A DNA stretch of 64,000 nt. It comes from Bacillus_BU sp051233475. Its GTDB lineage: Bacteria; Bacillota; Bacilli; Bacillales; Cytobacillaceae. The stretch spans positions 124,001 through 188,000 of the forward strand of contig NZ_JBKFGH010000011.1 of assembly GCF_051233475.1 (NCBI RefSeq), given 5' to 3'. The notes below the pieces were generated by a model. That model was given only the letters and a program-made list of their open reading frames with translations, did not search any database and was not told where the DNA came from. This document shows, one piece after another, positions 1 to 8,814 of this stretch (position 1 is its first letter; each line of letters opens with the position of its first letter). A program made the position numbers and the translations under genes.

Positions 1-1853
1 AGGGAATCCAAAAAGACAAAGTTTTGAATCTTTTTAAAGAGCTTGAGTTTCAGTCGTTACTAGACAAGATTGGAAATACTGATTCGGATGATCATACAGC
101 TGTTGAACTCGAACAAATTGACTATCAGATTATTGACGATATCAATGCAGATATGATTACAGATGAGACAGCTGTTTACGTTGAAATACTGGACGATAAT
201 TATCATCGGGCTGACATCGTAGGGATCGCTTTAGCCAATGAAACCGGGAATTATTTTATCACATTAGAAAATGCTCTAAAATCATCAGAATTTAAAAAAT
301 GGGCAGAAGCGGAGCATCATCGAAAGATTGTCTTTGATGCAAAACGTTCTGAAGTCGCATTAAGGCATCATGATATTCACTTAAGCGGGATCCATATGGA
401 TCTTCTGCTTGCCTCCTACATTATTAACCCTGCAGAAGCAATAAATGAAGTGGCTGCGATTGCCAAACGATATGGATTTCAAGATGTTGGTACGGATGAA
501 GCTTTTTATGGTAAAGGGGCCAAGCGGCATATTCCAGGTCAAGACCAGCTGGCCGAGCATCTTGTCCGTAAGGCGAGGGCAATGACAAATTTAACGCCTA
601 AACTTATCGAAGAGTTAAAAGAAAATCAACAATTTGAGCTGTTTACTGAGTTGGAACTGCCATTATCACTTATTTTAGCTGATATGGAATATCAGGGAGT
701 AAAAATAGATGAAGCGCGCCTTAAGAAAATGGGAGAAGAAAATGTTGACCAGCTCTTGCAGTTAGAAAAGAAAATTCACGAATTAGCGGGTGAAGAATTC
801 AATATTAATTCACCAAAGCAGCTAGGAGTCATTTTATTTGAAAAACTAGGCCTTTCCTCTATTAAAAAAACAAAAACCGGATATTCCACTTCTGCTGATG
901 TTTTGGAAAAGCTTGAAAATGATCATACCATCATCAAGGAAATTCTTCATTATCGTCAGCTAGGAAAATTACAATCCACTTATATTGAAGGGCTGTTAAA
1001 GGTTATTGACCCTAAGACAAAAAAGGTGCATACAAGGTTTAATCAAGCTCTTACACAAACGGGCAGGTTAAGTTCGACGGATCCTAACCTGCAGAACATT
1101 CCGATTCGCTTAGAGGAAGGCCGAAAAATCCGCGAGGCATTTGTTCCATCGGAGGAAGGCTGGTTAATCTTTGCTGCTGACTATTCTCAAATAGAACTGA
1201 GAGTAATGGCCCATATATCTGGGGACCAAAAATTAATCGAGGCATTTAATGAGGGGCTTGATATTCATACTAAGACCGCGATGGATGTTTTTCATGTAGG
1301 AAAAGAGGAAGTAACCTCTAATATGCGTCGCCAAGCCAAGGCGGTTAACTTTGGAATTATTTACGGCATTAGCGATTATGGATTATCACAAAGTCTTGGA
1401 ATTACCAGAAAGGAAGCAGGGAGGTTTATTGACCTTTATTTAAAAAGCTTCCCAGGTGTTAAGGAGTACATGGAGGACATTGTAGTGGATGCTAAACAAA
1501 AAGGGTTTGTTACGACCCTGCTGCAGCGCCGGAGATATCTTCCAGAAATAACAAGTCGAAATTTTAACATACGAAGCTTTGCTGAGAGAACAGCGATGAA
1601 TACACCGATTCAGGGAAGTGCCGCAGACATTATTAAAAAGGCAATGATTGATATGGCAGCACGACTGAAATCAGAAGGACTCAAAACAAGACTATTGCTT
1701 CAAGTGCACGATGAATTAATTTTTGAAGCACCCGAAAACGAAGTGGAACTTTTGAAAAAAATCGTTCCTGAGGTAATGGAGCATGCAATTGAGCTCAAAG
1801 TGCCGTTAAAAGTAGATTATGCTTATGGAAAGACTTGGTTTGATGCAAAATAA
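1..1853 (+). CDS. polA: DNA polymerase I, 5'-truncated by window edge
   Basis: Family A DNA polymerase for gap filling in repair and Okazaki fragment processing. The frame is open to the window edge (first full codon at base 3), so about 616 residues of a usual ~880 are present and the 5' nuclease domain lies outside. Polymerase motif A (DYSQIELR), the O-helix motif B (RRQAKAVNFGIIYG) and motif C (QVHDELIFE) are all intact. The 3'-5' exonuclease-like region reads VYVEILDDNYH where proofreading enzymes have the DxE metal ligands, so proofreading is probably lost, as known for Bacillus Pol I. An internal TTG at 24 is not the start. It heads the repair block with mutM. Confidence 0.97.
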   Translation, partial: GIQKDKVLNLFKELEFQSLLDKIGNTDSDDHTAVELEQIDYQIIDDINADMITDETAVYVEILDDNYHRADIVGIALANETGNYFITLENALKSSEFKKWAEAEHHRKIVFDAKRSEVALRHHDIHLSGIHMDLLLASYIINPAEAINEVAAIAKRYGFQDVGTDEAFYGKGAKRHIPGQDQLAEHLVRKARAMTNLTPKLIEELKENQQFELFTELELPLSLILADMEYQGVKIDEARLKKMGEENVDQLLQLEKKIHELAGEEFNINSPKQLGVILFEKLGLSSIKKTKTGYSTSADVLEKLENDHTIIKEILHYRQLGKLQSTYIEGLLKVIDPKTKKVHTRFNQALTQTGRLSSTDPNLQNIPIRLEEGRKIREAFVPSEEGWLIFAADYSQIELRVMAHISGDQKLIEAFNEGLDIHTKTAMDVFHVGKEEVTSNMRRQAKAVNFGIIYGISDYGLSQSLGITRKEAGRFIDLYLKSFPGVKEYMEDIVVDAKQKGFVTTLLQRRRYLPEITSRNFNIRSFAERTAMNTPIQGSAADIIKKAMIDMAARLKSEGLKTRLLLQVHDELIFEAPENEVELLKKIVPEVMEHAIELKVPLKVDYAYGKTWFDAK

Positions 1854-1862
1854 ACACAAAGC

Positions 1863-2047
1863 GCTCTGTTAAAAAACAATGTTGATTTTGAGCACTCTGT
1901 TGATTGGAGCGGAAGGTGCTAGACTCCTGCGGGAGAAGGTGTCTCGGGAGACCCCACAGGCGCTATGGCGCCGAGGAGGCTCCCGGACTCCCCCGCTGGG
2001 TCGCTGAGCACCTGCAGCGGAAATCAACAGACAAATTTAACAGGGCG
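1863..2047 (+). repeat. Dispersed palindromic repeat, copy A
   Basis: Non-coding element between polA and mutM. The inner core (1897-2030) is bounded by CTGTTGAT and ATCAACAG. Outer arms TGTTAAA and TTTAACA lie further out. The core holds short GC-rich palindromes (GGCGC/GCGCC and GGTGC/GCACC types). The same element occurs at 4264-4418, 21156-21335, 57819-58003 and, shortened and inverted, at 30725-30830. There is no coding capacity for a transposase; it resembles a MITE or REP-like family. Confidence 0.85.
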
Positions 2048-2095
2048 AAAACAAAAAGCGCGATGAAGCTGGATTTGTAGAAAGGTGGAACCATC

Positions 2096-2926
2096 TTGCC
2101 TGAGCTACCTGAGGTTGAAACAGTAAAAAGAACATTAGAGGCGTTAGTTCTTAACAAAAAAATTGAAAATGTTTCCGTTTTTTGGCCAAAAATAGTCAAG
2201 CTTCCAGATGATGTGGTCCAATTTCAAGATGCACTTAAAGGACAGACCTTTCTTAAAATGGGAAGAAGAGGGAAGTTCCTGATTTTTTATACAGATGACT
2301 ATGCGCTCGTATCCCATTTGAGGATGGAGGGTAAATACGGCCTATTTGCTAGTGACGATCCAATTGATAAGCATACCCATGTTATTTTTCACTTCACGGA
2401 TGGAACCGAGCTCCGCTATAAGGATGTTCGTAAATTTGGGACGATGCATTTATATTCAAAAGGCAAGGAGTTTCTTGATCTGCCATTATCTCAATTGGGT
2501 CCTGAACCTTTTTCCGAAGAATTCACCTTAGAATATTTGAGTGAAAAGCTGACACGTTCCAATCGTAAAATCAAAGTGCTTCTATTAGATCAATCGATTG
2601 TGGTAGGTTTGGGGAATATTTATGTCGATGAAGCTCTGTTCCGGGCAAGGATTCATCCTGAACGGCCTGCTCCTAGCTTAACAAGGGAAGAAGTCACCGT
2701 TCTTCATCAAGAAATTATTGCGACATTAAGCGAGGCAGTTGAAAAAGGCGGTAGTACGATTAGGTCGTATGTAAATTCTCAAGGTCAAATTGGAATGTTT
2801 CAGCTAGAATTATTTGTTTATGGAAAAAAAGCGGAACCATGTCAACGATGTGGAACCGAACTGCAAAAAATTACCGTTGGTGGAAGAGGGACTCACTTTT
2901 GTCCTGTATGTCAAAAGCGTCCATAA
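2096..2926 (+). CDS. mutM: Formamidopyrimidine-DNA glycosylase
   Basis: Excises 8-oxoguanine and formamidopyrimidines and nicks the abasic site in base excision repair. The N-terminus PELPEVET places the catalytic proline directly after the initiator and the conserved glutamate next. A C-terminal zinc finger is present as two CxxC pairs (CQRC and CPVC) around residues 245-272. Length 276 is normal. The start is a TTG with an AAAGGTGG ribosome site about 8 bases upstream; no other start would give the obligatory N-terminal proline. It lies between polA and ytaF as in B. subtilis, though a repeat element separates it from polA. Confidence 0.97.
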   Translation: MPELPEVETVKRTLEALVLNKKIENVSVFWPKIVKLPDDVVQFQDALKGQTFLKMGRRGKFLIFYTDDYALVSHLRMEGKYGLFASDDPIDKHTHVIFHFTDGTELRYKDVRKFGTMHLYSKGKEFLDLPLSQLGPEPFSEEFTLEYLSEKLTRSNRKIKVLLLDQSIVVGLGNIYVDEALFRARIHPERPAPSLTREEVTVLHQEIIATLSEAVEKGGSTIRSYVNSQGQIGMFQLELFVYGKKAEPCQRCGTELQKITVGGRGTHFCPVCQKRP

Positions 2927-3013
2927 TATAAGTAACCATATTTTACGTATAAACATTGGATAGGCTCATTCCATATACTATCGTAGCGATTGACTGGAAG
3001 GAGCTCTATTTCA

Positions 3014-3646
3014 ATGGTGCAACTGATCTCACTTTTTCTGTTAGCTTTTGCTGTCAGTCTAGACAGTTTTAGTGTTGGATTTACCTATGGTTTGAGAAGA
3101 GTCCGCATTCCGTTAAAGTCCATTTTGATTATCTCCTGCTGCTCTGCAGGAGTACTAATTTCAGCTATGGCTCTTGGTCATGTTTTTGAGAACTTATTCT
3201 CCTCGAACGTGGCTGAAAACCTTGGTGGAATGATTTTGATCGTGCTGGGCTCATGGGTATTATTTCAATTTTTTCGTCCGGAAAAAGTTAAAGAACCGGT
3301 TAACGAAGGAATGATATTTAATTTTGAAATTAAATCTCTTGGTCTAGTTATTAATATTTTAAGGAAACCTATGTCCGCTGACTTTGACCAATCGGGGATC
3401 ATCACTGGTCTAGAAGCATTGATGCTTGGACTCGCCTTGTCGTTTGATGCCTTCGGTGCTGGAATTGGCGCTGCGATGTTAGGCTATTCTCCGCTATTTT
3501 TAGCAGTTTGTGTTGCTGTGATGAGTTCATTGTTTGTGTTTATGGGAATGAAATTAGGCGCTCTCTTTGCTCATTATGAGTGGGTGCAAAAATGTTCCTT
3601 TATCCCAGGAGTATTATTAATTTTAATCGGTATATGGAAATTATGA
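3014..3646 (+). CDS. ytaF: Sporulation membrane protein YtaF (MntP-like)
   Basis: A 210-residue integral membrane protein with about six hydrophobic segments, related to the MntP manganese exporter family and known in Bacillus as a sporulation-associated protein. DSFSVG near the N-terminus and DAFGAG near residue 160 form the paired aspartate motifs of the family. The ATG at 3014 is chosen because AAGGAG lies 10 bases upstream; an upstream in-frame TTG at 2990 would start before that site. It sits between mutM and coaE in conserved order. Substrate is not shown by the sequence; cation export is inference from the family. Confidence 0.9.
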   Translation: MVQLISLFLLAFAVSLDSFSVGFTYGLRRVRIPLKSILIISCCSAGVLISAMALGHVFENLFSSNVAENLGGMILIVLGSWVLFQFFRPEKVKEPVNEGMIFNFEIKSLGLVINILRKPMSADFDQSGIITGLEALMLGLALSFDAFGAGIGAAMLGYSPLFLAVCVAVMSSLFVFMGMKLGALFAHYEWVQKCSFIPGVLLILIGIWKL

Positions 3647-3669
3647 TTAGACAAAGAAAGGGATAATCT

Positions 3670-4290
3670 ATGTCATTGATAATCGGATTAACCGGAGGAA
3701 TAGCCAGCGGGAAAAGTACAGTAGCAAACATGCTGAAGGAATTGAATATTCCTGTCGTTGATGCAGATGAGGAAGCTCGCTTGGCTGTTGAGAAGGGAAA
3801 AAAGGCTTATTCAGAAATTGTTGCTTATTTTGGGGAAGAGATATTAATGGAGGATGGTTCCATTGACCGCGCAAAGCTTGGTGGAATCATCTTTCCTAAT
3901 GAAGAAAAAAGAAAAATATTAAATAGCATTGTCCACCCTGCGGTCAGAGAAAATATGGTCCAAAAAAAGGATCACTACCTCACCGACGGTCACAATTTAG
4001 TCGTATTAGACATCCCGTTATTATACGAGAGCAAGTTAACCCACATGGTGGATAAAGTCATGGTCGTTTATGTTGATGAAAAAACACAGCTTGAAAGATT
4101 AATGGCTCGAAATGGGTTCTCGATGGAAGAAGCCCAGTCTCGAATTGCTTCACAGCTCCCACTTTCGGAAAAATTAAAATGGGCAGATGCAGTAATCAAC
4201 AATAATGGATCAATAGAAGAAACAAAACAGCAGATATACGATTGCTTAAATAAATGGGGCTTTACGTTAAAGAATACTGTTGATTTTTAG
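3670..4290 (+). CDS. coaE: Dephospho-CoA kinase
   Basis: Catalyses the last step of coenzyme A synthesis, ATP-dependent phosphorylation of the ribose 3'-OH of dephospho-CoA. The P-loop GGIASGKST is at residues 9-17. The family's DADE-type segment follows (VVDADEEAR), and the lid and CoA-binding region contains LDIPLLYE. It is 206 residues, slightly longer than the B. subtilis protein. The last residues (about LKNTVDF) and the stop codon are encoded by the left arm of repeat copy B, so the native C-terminus appears to have been replaced by repeat sequence. Confidence 0.95.
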   Translation: MSLIIGLTGGIASGKSTVANMLKELNIPVVDADEEARLAVEKGKKAYSEIVAYFGEEILMEDGSIDRAKLGGIIFPNEEKRKILNSIVHPAVRENMVQKKDHYLTDGHNLVVLDIPLLYESKLTHMVDKVMVVYVDEKTQLERLMARNGFSMEEAQSRIASQLPLSEKLKWADAVINNNGSIEETKQQIYDCLNKWGFTLKNTVDF

Positions 4291-4418
4291 TTGATTGGAG
4301 CGTAAGGTGCGAGACTCCTGCGGGAGAAGGTGTCACGGGAGACCCCACAGGCGCTTGCGCCGAGGAGGCTCCCGGACTCCCCCTAAGGTGCGCGAGCACC
4401 TGAAGCGGAAATCAACAG
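4264..4418 (+). repeat. Dispersed palindromic repeat, copy B (overlaps coaE 3' end)
   Basis: Same family as copy A. The left arm (4264-4290) matches the GTTAAAGAA...TGTTGATTTTT arm of copies C and D and runs through the coaE stop codon. About eight bases are missing between the arm and the GATTGGAGCG start of the core. The core then follows the family closely to ATCAACAG at 4411-4418. Confidence 0.85.
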
Positions 4419-4435
4419 CCTATAAATAAAATACT

Positions 4436-4467
4436 AAAAAGAGGGAAGCGGATGCTTTCCTCTTTTT
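4436..4467 (+). terminator. Rho-independent terminator after coaE
   Basis: A 14-base stem AAAAAGAGGGAAGC with GCTTTCCTCTTTTT (one G-U pair) around a GGAT loop; the right arm ends in five Ts. It closes the polA-mutM-ytaF-coaE block. Confidence 0.85.
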
Positions 4468-4554
4468 AATGTGCTCTCATATTTACTGTATTTAACGAGG
4501 GAATAGTAAAACTTTTAATAAATCAGCATTTTAATTAGTGCAAAATCAGATTAA

Positions 4555-4599
4555 TATGTTATACTAATTACATCTAAACGTTGAATAAAGTATAACATA
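4555..4599 (+). promoter_or_regulatory. Two inverted CcpN operators at the gapB promoter
   Basis: TATGTTATACT at 4555-4565 and its exact reverse complement AGTATAACATA at 4589-4599 both match the CcpN consensus TRTGHYATAYW. The first overlaps a candidate -10 (TATACT, 4560-4565). In B. subtilis CcpN represses gapB and pckA on glycolytic carbon sources, so glucose repression of gapB is the expected behaviour. The consensus is from established knowledge; the site placement is seen directly. Confidence 0.85.
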
Positions 4600-4618
4600 T
4601 TACGGAAGGGGCCATAAT

Positions 4619-5650
4619 ATGAAGGCAAAAGTAGCAATTAATGGTTTTGGGCGAATTGGAAGAATGGTTTTTAGAAAGGCAATTCTTGAAGACGATATTG
4701 ATGTGGTAGCGATTAATGCCAGCTATCCGGCAGAAACGTTAGCCCATTTAATAAAATATGATACCACTCACGGGAAATTCCCTGGCGAAGTAATTCCGAA
4801 TGACGATTCTCTTATCGTAAATGGAAAGCGCGTTCAATTATTTGCGAATCGTGATCCAAAGCAATTACCTTGGGGAGCACTTGGTATCGATATCGTCATC
4901 GAAGCGACCGGTAAGTTTAATGCTCGTGATAAAGCAGCATTGCATTTAGAAGCTGGTGCGAAGAAGGTTATATTAACTGCACCAGGGAAAAATGAAGATG
5001 TTACTATTGTAATGGGAGTTAATGAAGATAAGTTAGATATCGAAAAGCATGATATTATATCAAATGCATCTTGTACAACAAACTGCTTAGCGCCTGTTGT
5101 AAAGGTACTAGATGAAGAGTTTGGTATTATTAACGGTTTAATGACAACTGTACATGCCTATACAAATGACCAAAAAAATATTGATAATCCACATAAAGAT
5201 TTACGCCGTGCCCGCGCATGCGCGCAAAGCATTATCCCGACTTCTACCGGAGCAGCAAAAGCACTTTCTTTAGTGCTACCGCATATGGCTGGTAAGCTGC
5301 ATGGTATGTCTTTACGTGTCCCAACACCAAATGTTTCTTTGGTGGATTTAGTTGTGGACTTAAAGAAGGATGTAACCGTTGATGAAGTAAATGCTGCGTT
5401 CTATGCGGCTGCTAATAGTTCATTAAAGGGTATCCTCGACATTACCGATGAGCCTTTAGTTTCGGTTGATTTTAATACAAATGAAAACTCGGCAACGATC
5501 GATGGTTTATCGACAATGGTTATTGGCAACAACAAAGTTAAAGTCCTTGCCTGGTATGACAATGAGTGGGGCTATTCTTGCCGTGTCGTTGATTTGTTAA
5601 AGCATGTTGCAAATGTTATGGAAAATAATTCGGCTGTTAAAGTTGGATAA
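4619..5650 (+). CDS. gapB: Gluconeogenic glyceraldehyde-3-phosphate dehydrogenase GapB
   Basis: NADP-preferring dehydrogenase acting in gluconeogenesis and credited with erythrose-4-phosphate dehydrogenase activity. The Rossmann motif GFGRIGR is at residues 8-14 and the catalytic cysteine is in SNASCTTNC (Cys152). Length is 343. Assignment to GapB rather than glycolytic GapA rests on position next to coaE, close similarity across the protein to B. subtilis GapB as recalled, and the CcpN operators in front. The AAGGGG ribosome site precedes an ATG. B. subtilis has speD after gapB; here nrdR follows after 163 bases. Confidence 0.95.
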   Translation: MKAKVAINGFGRIGRMVFRKAILEDDIDVVAINASYPAETLAHLIKYDTTHGKFPGEVIPNDDSLIVNGKRVQLFANRDPKQLPWGALGIDIVIEATGKFNARDKAALHLEAGAKKVILTAPGKNEDVTIVMGVNEDKLDIEKHDIISNASCTTNCLAPVVKVLDEEFGIINGLMTTVHAYTNDQKNIDNPHKDLRRARACAQSIIPTSTGAAKALSLVLPHMAGKLHGMSLRVPTPNVSLVDLVVDLKKDVTVDEVNAAFYAAANSSLKGILDITDEPLVSVDFNTNENSATIDGLSTMVIGNNKVKVLAWYDNEWGYSCRVVDLLKHVANVMENNSAVKVG

Positions 5651-5670
5651 ATAAACTGATTTTGATTTAC

Positions 5671-5698
5671 TGCCTACCAATCTGGTAGGCATTTTTTT
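5671..5698 (+). terminator. Terminator after gapB
   Basis: Perfect eight-base stem TGCCTACC/GGTAGGCA with a five-base loop and a run of seven Ts. It isolates gapB as a single-gene unit. Confidence 0.9.
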
Positions 5699-5813
5699 AT
5701 TTTTGCACCGCACCTACTTGTCCTTACCACTTCTTTTTTATAAGATAGTATTGGAAGGTTTTTGATAATGGATAATGGGTAAAAAATACCTTTAAGAATT
5801 GGAGAGCTGACGG

Positions 5814-6272
5814 ATGAAATGTCCTTCATGTCAACACCATAATACACGTGTTCTCGATTCTCGACCTGTTGATGAAGGAAAGTCGATTCGCCGGAGACGA
5901 GAATGTGAACAATGCGGCTATCGCTTTACTACGTTTGAAAAAGTTGAAGAGATTCCTCTCATTGTTGTAAAAAAAGAAGGTACAAGAGAAGAATTTAATC
6001 GCGAAAAAATCTTAAGAGGTCTTATTAAAGCTTGTGAAAAACGGCCTGTTGCCCTCGAACAATTGCAAAATATTACTCATGAGGTTGAGAAAGAACTTCG
6101 GAATCAAGGGATTTCTGAAATCAAAAGTGATATGATTGGTGAAATGGTTATGGACAGGTTGGCAAAAATAGATGAAGTAGCATATGTTCGTTTTGCTTCA
6201 GTTTATCGCCAATTTAAAGACATTAATGTTTTTATAGAAGAATTAAAAGAGTTAATCAAAAAGGAAATATAA
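5814..6272 (+). CDS. nrdR: Transcriptional repressor NrdR
   Basis: Global repressor of ribonucleotide reductase genes that senses ATP/dATP. The N-terminal zinc ribbon has CPSC and CEQC pairs (residues 3-34), followed by an ATP-cone domain (about residues 49-139). Length 152 is standard. It stands upstream of dnaB as in B. subtilis, with its own terminator after the stop. No NrdR box pair was found inside the window. Confidence 0.96.
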   Translation: MKCPSCQHHNTRVLDSRPVDEGKSIRRRRECEQCGYRFTTFEKVEEIPLIVVKKEGTREEFNREKILRGLIKACEKRPVALEQLQNITHEVEKELRNQGISEIKSDMIGEMVMDRLAKIDEVAYVRFASVYRQFKDINVFIEELKELIKKEI

Positions 6273-6274
6273 TG

Positions 6275-6301
6275 AGAGCTAAAAAACTTTAGCTCTTTTT
6301 T
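6275..6301 (+). terminator. Terminator after nrdR
   Basis: Nine-base stem AGAGCTAAA/TTTAGCTCT with a four-base loop followed by Ts, immediately after the nrdR stop codon. Confidence 0.85.
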
Positions 6302-6330
6302 GTGTCGAACCGAGGAAAGGTATGATATGA

Positions 6331-7737
6331 ATGGCCCAGCATTGGCAAGAGCTAATTCCAATTGACCGGTATGTTGCATGCGCAAACGGTATTTTACATG
6401 ACTTTGATCGTAAAGTGATGACTTTATTGTATCAACCGCTCGTTGGAACAACGAGTTTTAGTTTATATATGACCCTTTGGGCCGAGCTTGAAGAGAATCG
6501 ACTTTGGTCTGAGCCGAGCTCTCATCATGCCTTAATGAGTTTAATGGGACTAAATTTAAAGGAAATCTATGAGGCAAGACTAAGACTGGAAGGGATGGGC
6601 CTACTTAGCGCCTTTGTTCGCAACGAAGATGGGGAACGCTCGTTCATTTATCAGCTTAAACCACCGCTAAGTCCGGAACAGTTTTTTTTGGACGGAATGT
6701 TAAATATATATTTATATCGTAAAATAGGTAAAAACCAATTTTCAAAACTTAAACGATTTTTCAGTGATCAAAATACGGGTGCACACGAGGGCTATAAAGA
6801 AGTGACAAAAGCTTTTCAAGATGTATTTTCCTCTTCATCCTCACCTAACGCTTTAAAATTTGATCCTGAAACAGCAGCCGATTTGTCGATCGAAACTGGA
6901 CAAGCGTATATCGGCAGAAAAGATAACTCTGGCATTCAAATTGATCACCCAACCTTTAATTTTGAATTGCTTATGGCCGGGCTATCTGAATCACTTGTTC
7001 CCAAAAAATCTCTCACCCCAAAAGTAAAAGATGCGATTAGTAATCTTGCCTTTCTTTATGAAGTTGATGCGATCCAAATGAAGAATATCGTATTAAGTGC
7101 GGTAACAGAGGAAAATGAAATTGATCTTGAAGAACTAAGGAAATCAGCACGAGACTGGTACCAATTTCATCACCAAGATCAGCTGCCGGCGCTTGTTGAT
7201 CGAACACAGCCATCATTGTATCGAACGGAAACAGCAGAACCAAAAACGAAAGAAGAAAAGCTGATTCATTATTTTGAAACAACCTCACCACGAAAGCTTC
7301 TGCGCGACATATCTGGAGGAGCAGAACCATCCAAAGCAGATTTAGCGATTATCGAGGGGGTTATTTTTCAGCAAAAGCTTTTACCAGGGGTTGTTAATGT
7401 TTTGATCCATTATGTAATGCTTAAAACAGATATGAAGCTTACAAAGGGATATGTAGAAAAAATTGCAAGCCACTGGGCACGGAAGGATGTAAAAACGGTA
7501 AAAGCTGCGATGGAGCTTGCTTTAAATGAGCATAAACAATACCAGCAATGGGCAAGCGGAGACAGTGATAAGAAAAAACGGACCCAAAAGAAGCCGATTC
7601 GCACCGAATTGCTACCGGATTGGTTTAATGAATCGGAAAAACAGCAAAAAACCAATCAAGCAGAAGAAGTTAATCCTGATTTTGAAGCTCAAAAAAGAGA
7701 AATAGAAGAGAGAATTAAAAATTTAAGAAAGGGGTGA
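6331..7737 (+). CDS. dnaB: Replication initiation/membrane attachment protein DnaB
   Basis: Firmicute DnaB (not the helicase) works with DnaD and DnaI to load the replicative helicase at oriC and at restart sites. The 468-residue protein has the family N-terminal winged-helix region (YVACANGIL..LLYQPLVGTTSFSLYM) and a C-terminal DnaD-like domain (about residues 300-400), then a charged tail rich in lysine and glutamate. Length is close to B. subtilis DnaB (472). GAGGAAAGG lies about 10 bases before the ATG. dnaI follows after a 7-base gap, so the pair is probably co-transcribed. Confidence 0.94.
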   Translation: MAQHWQELIPIDRYVACANGILHDFDRKVMTLLYQPLVGTTSFSLYMTLWAELEENRLWSEPSSHHALMSLMGLNLKEIYEARLRLEGMGLLSAFVRNEDGERSFIYQLKPPLSPEQFFLDGMLNIYLYRKIGKNQFSKLKRFFSDQNTGAHEGYKEVTKAFQDVFSSSSSPNALKFDPETAADLSIETGQAYIGRKDNSGIQIDHPTFNFELLMAGLSESLVPKKSLTPKVKDAISNLAFLYEVDAIQMKNIVLSAVTEENEIDLEELRKSARDWYQFHHQDQLPALVDRTQPSLYRTETAEPKTKEEKLIHYFETTSPRKLLRDISGGAEPSKADLAIIEGVIFQQKLLPGVVNVLIHYVMLKTDMKLTKGYVEKIASHWARKDVKTVKAAMELALNEHKQYQQWASGDSDKKKRTQKKPIRTELLPDWFNESEKQQKTNQAEEVNPDFEAQKREIEERIKNLRKG

Positions 7738-7744
7738 TGTCACG

Positions 7745-8683
7745 TTGGAAAAAATAAATCAAACACTTAAAAAACTTGGGGGAAGTGAGACGTTTCAAAA
7801 GCGGTATCAGCAAATGAGGCGCGAAATTATCAATAACCCTGAAGTACGTGCCTTCTTAACTGAGCATCGCCACGAAATAACCGAAGACATGGTTGAAAAA
7901 AGCTTAATGAAGCTTTATGAGTTTTTAACGCAAAGTCAGTCCTGTAAAAACTGTTCAAGTCTCGATGGCTGTAATAATTTGATTAAAGGTTATTATCCTG
8001 AGCTTGTTATTAGGGCCAATTCGATTGACATTCAATACGACCGTTGTCCTCAGCAAATCATGTACGATGAAACGCGAAAGAATGAAAAATTAATTAAAAG
8101 CATGCATTTTCCAAAGGATTTATTACATGTATCTTTTGAAAATATTGACTTTAGTCCTAATAATCCCGGCCGTGGGCAAGCGCTTAATAAAGCGACCTTA
8201 TTTGTAGAAAATTATTCAGCAGGAATAAAACCAAAGGGACTGTATTTATATGGTCAATTTGGAGTGGGGAAATCATTCCTTTTGGGCGCGATTGCTAATG
8301 AGTTAGCCGCAAAAAAGATCCCATCGATGATTGTTTATGTTCCTGAGTTACTCCGTGAATTGAAAAATTCAATTGCTGATTCGACCTTAAATGAGAAGAT
8401 TGAAACACTTAAAAAACAGGAAATCTTAATGCTTGATGATATCGGTGCCGAGACGATGTCTAGTTGGACAAGAGATGAAGTGTTAGGCCCGATATTGCAG
8501 TATCGTATGCTTGAGAATTTGCCGACCTTTTTCACATCAAATTTTGATTTTCAAGAGCTAGAACATCATTTAACCTATACACAGCGCGGCGAAGAAGAGA
8601 AAATGAAGGCGCGCAGGATTATGGAAAGAATAAAATATTTAGCGGAACCAATTAGACTGGACGGACCAAATCGTCGTCAATAG
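7745..8683 (+). CDS. dnaI: Primosomal helicase loader DnaI
   Basis: AAA+ ATPase that loads the DnaC helicase. The N-terminal zinc-binding region has CKNC, a further cysteine and CP (about residues 75-102). Walker A is GQFGVGKS (about residues 169-176) and Walker B is ILMLDDIG. An arginine-rich sensor region follows near the C-terminus. Length 312 matches the family. The start is TTG, with the AAGGGGTGAT ribosome site lying across the end of dnaB, consistent with translational coupling. Confidence 0.95.
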   Translation: MEKINQTLKKLGGSETFQKRYQQMRREIINNPEVRAFLTEHRHEITEDMVEKSLMKLYEFLTQSQSCKNCSSLDGCNNLIKGYYPELVIRANSIDIQYDRCPQQIMYDETRKNEKLIKSMHFPKDLLHVSFENIDFSPNNPGRGQALNKATLFVENYSAGIKPKGLYLYGQFGVGKSFLLGAIANELAAKKIPSMIVYVPELLRELKNSIADSTLNEKIETLKKQEILMLDDIGAETMSSWTRDEVLGPILQYRMLENLPTFFTSNFDFQELEHHLTYTQRGEEEKMKARRIMERIKYLAEPIRLDGPNRRQ

Positions 8684-8694
8684 TCGAATCCAAC

Positions 8695-8728
8695 AAGCCA
8701 GTGAAAAGCTCACTGGCTTATTTTTTTT
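8695..8728 (+). terminator. Terminator after dnaI
   Basis: Perfect ten-base stem AAGCCAGTGA/TCACTGGCTT, five-base loop, and a tail of eight Ts after one A. Confidence 0.9.
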
Positions 8729-8814
8729 GGCCTGGGAAGCTAGTGGAATGCTTCTATTTTAGGACATCCCCCCATATACATAGAATCAGAGATTTCAAAA
8801 AAGGGGGGATTTGG

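Noticed and set aside
8701..8814. Longer ytxC start
   Set aside because: It would translate through the dnaI terminator; the TTG at 8815 has a strong ribosome site.
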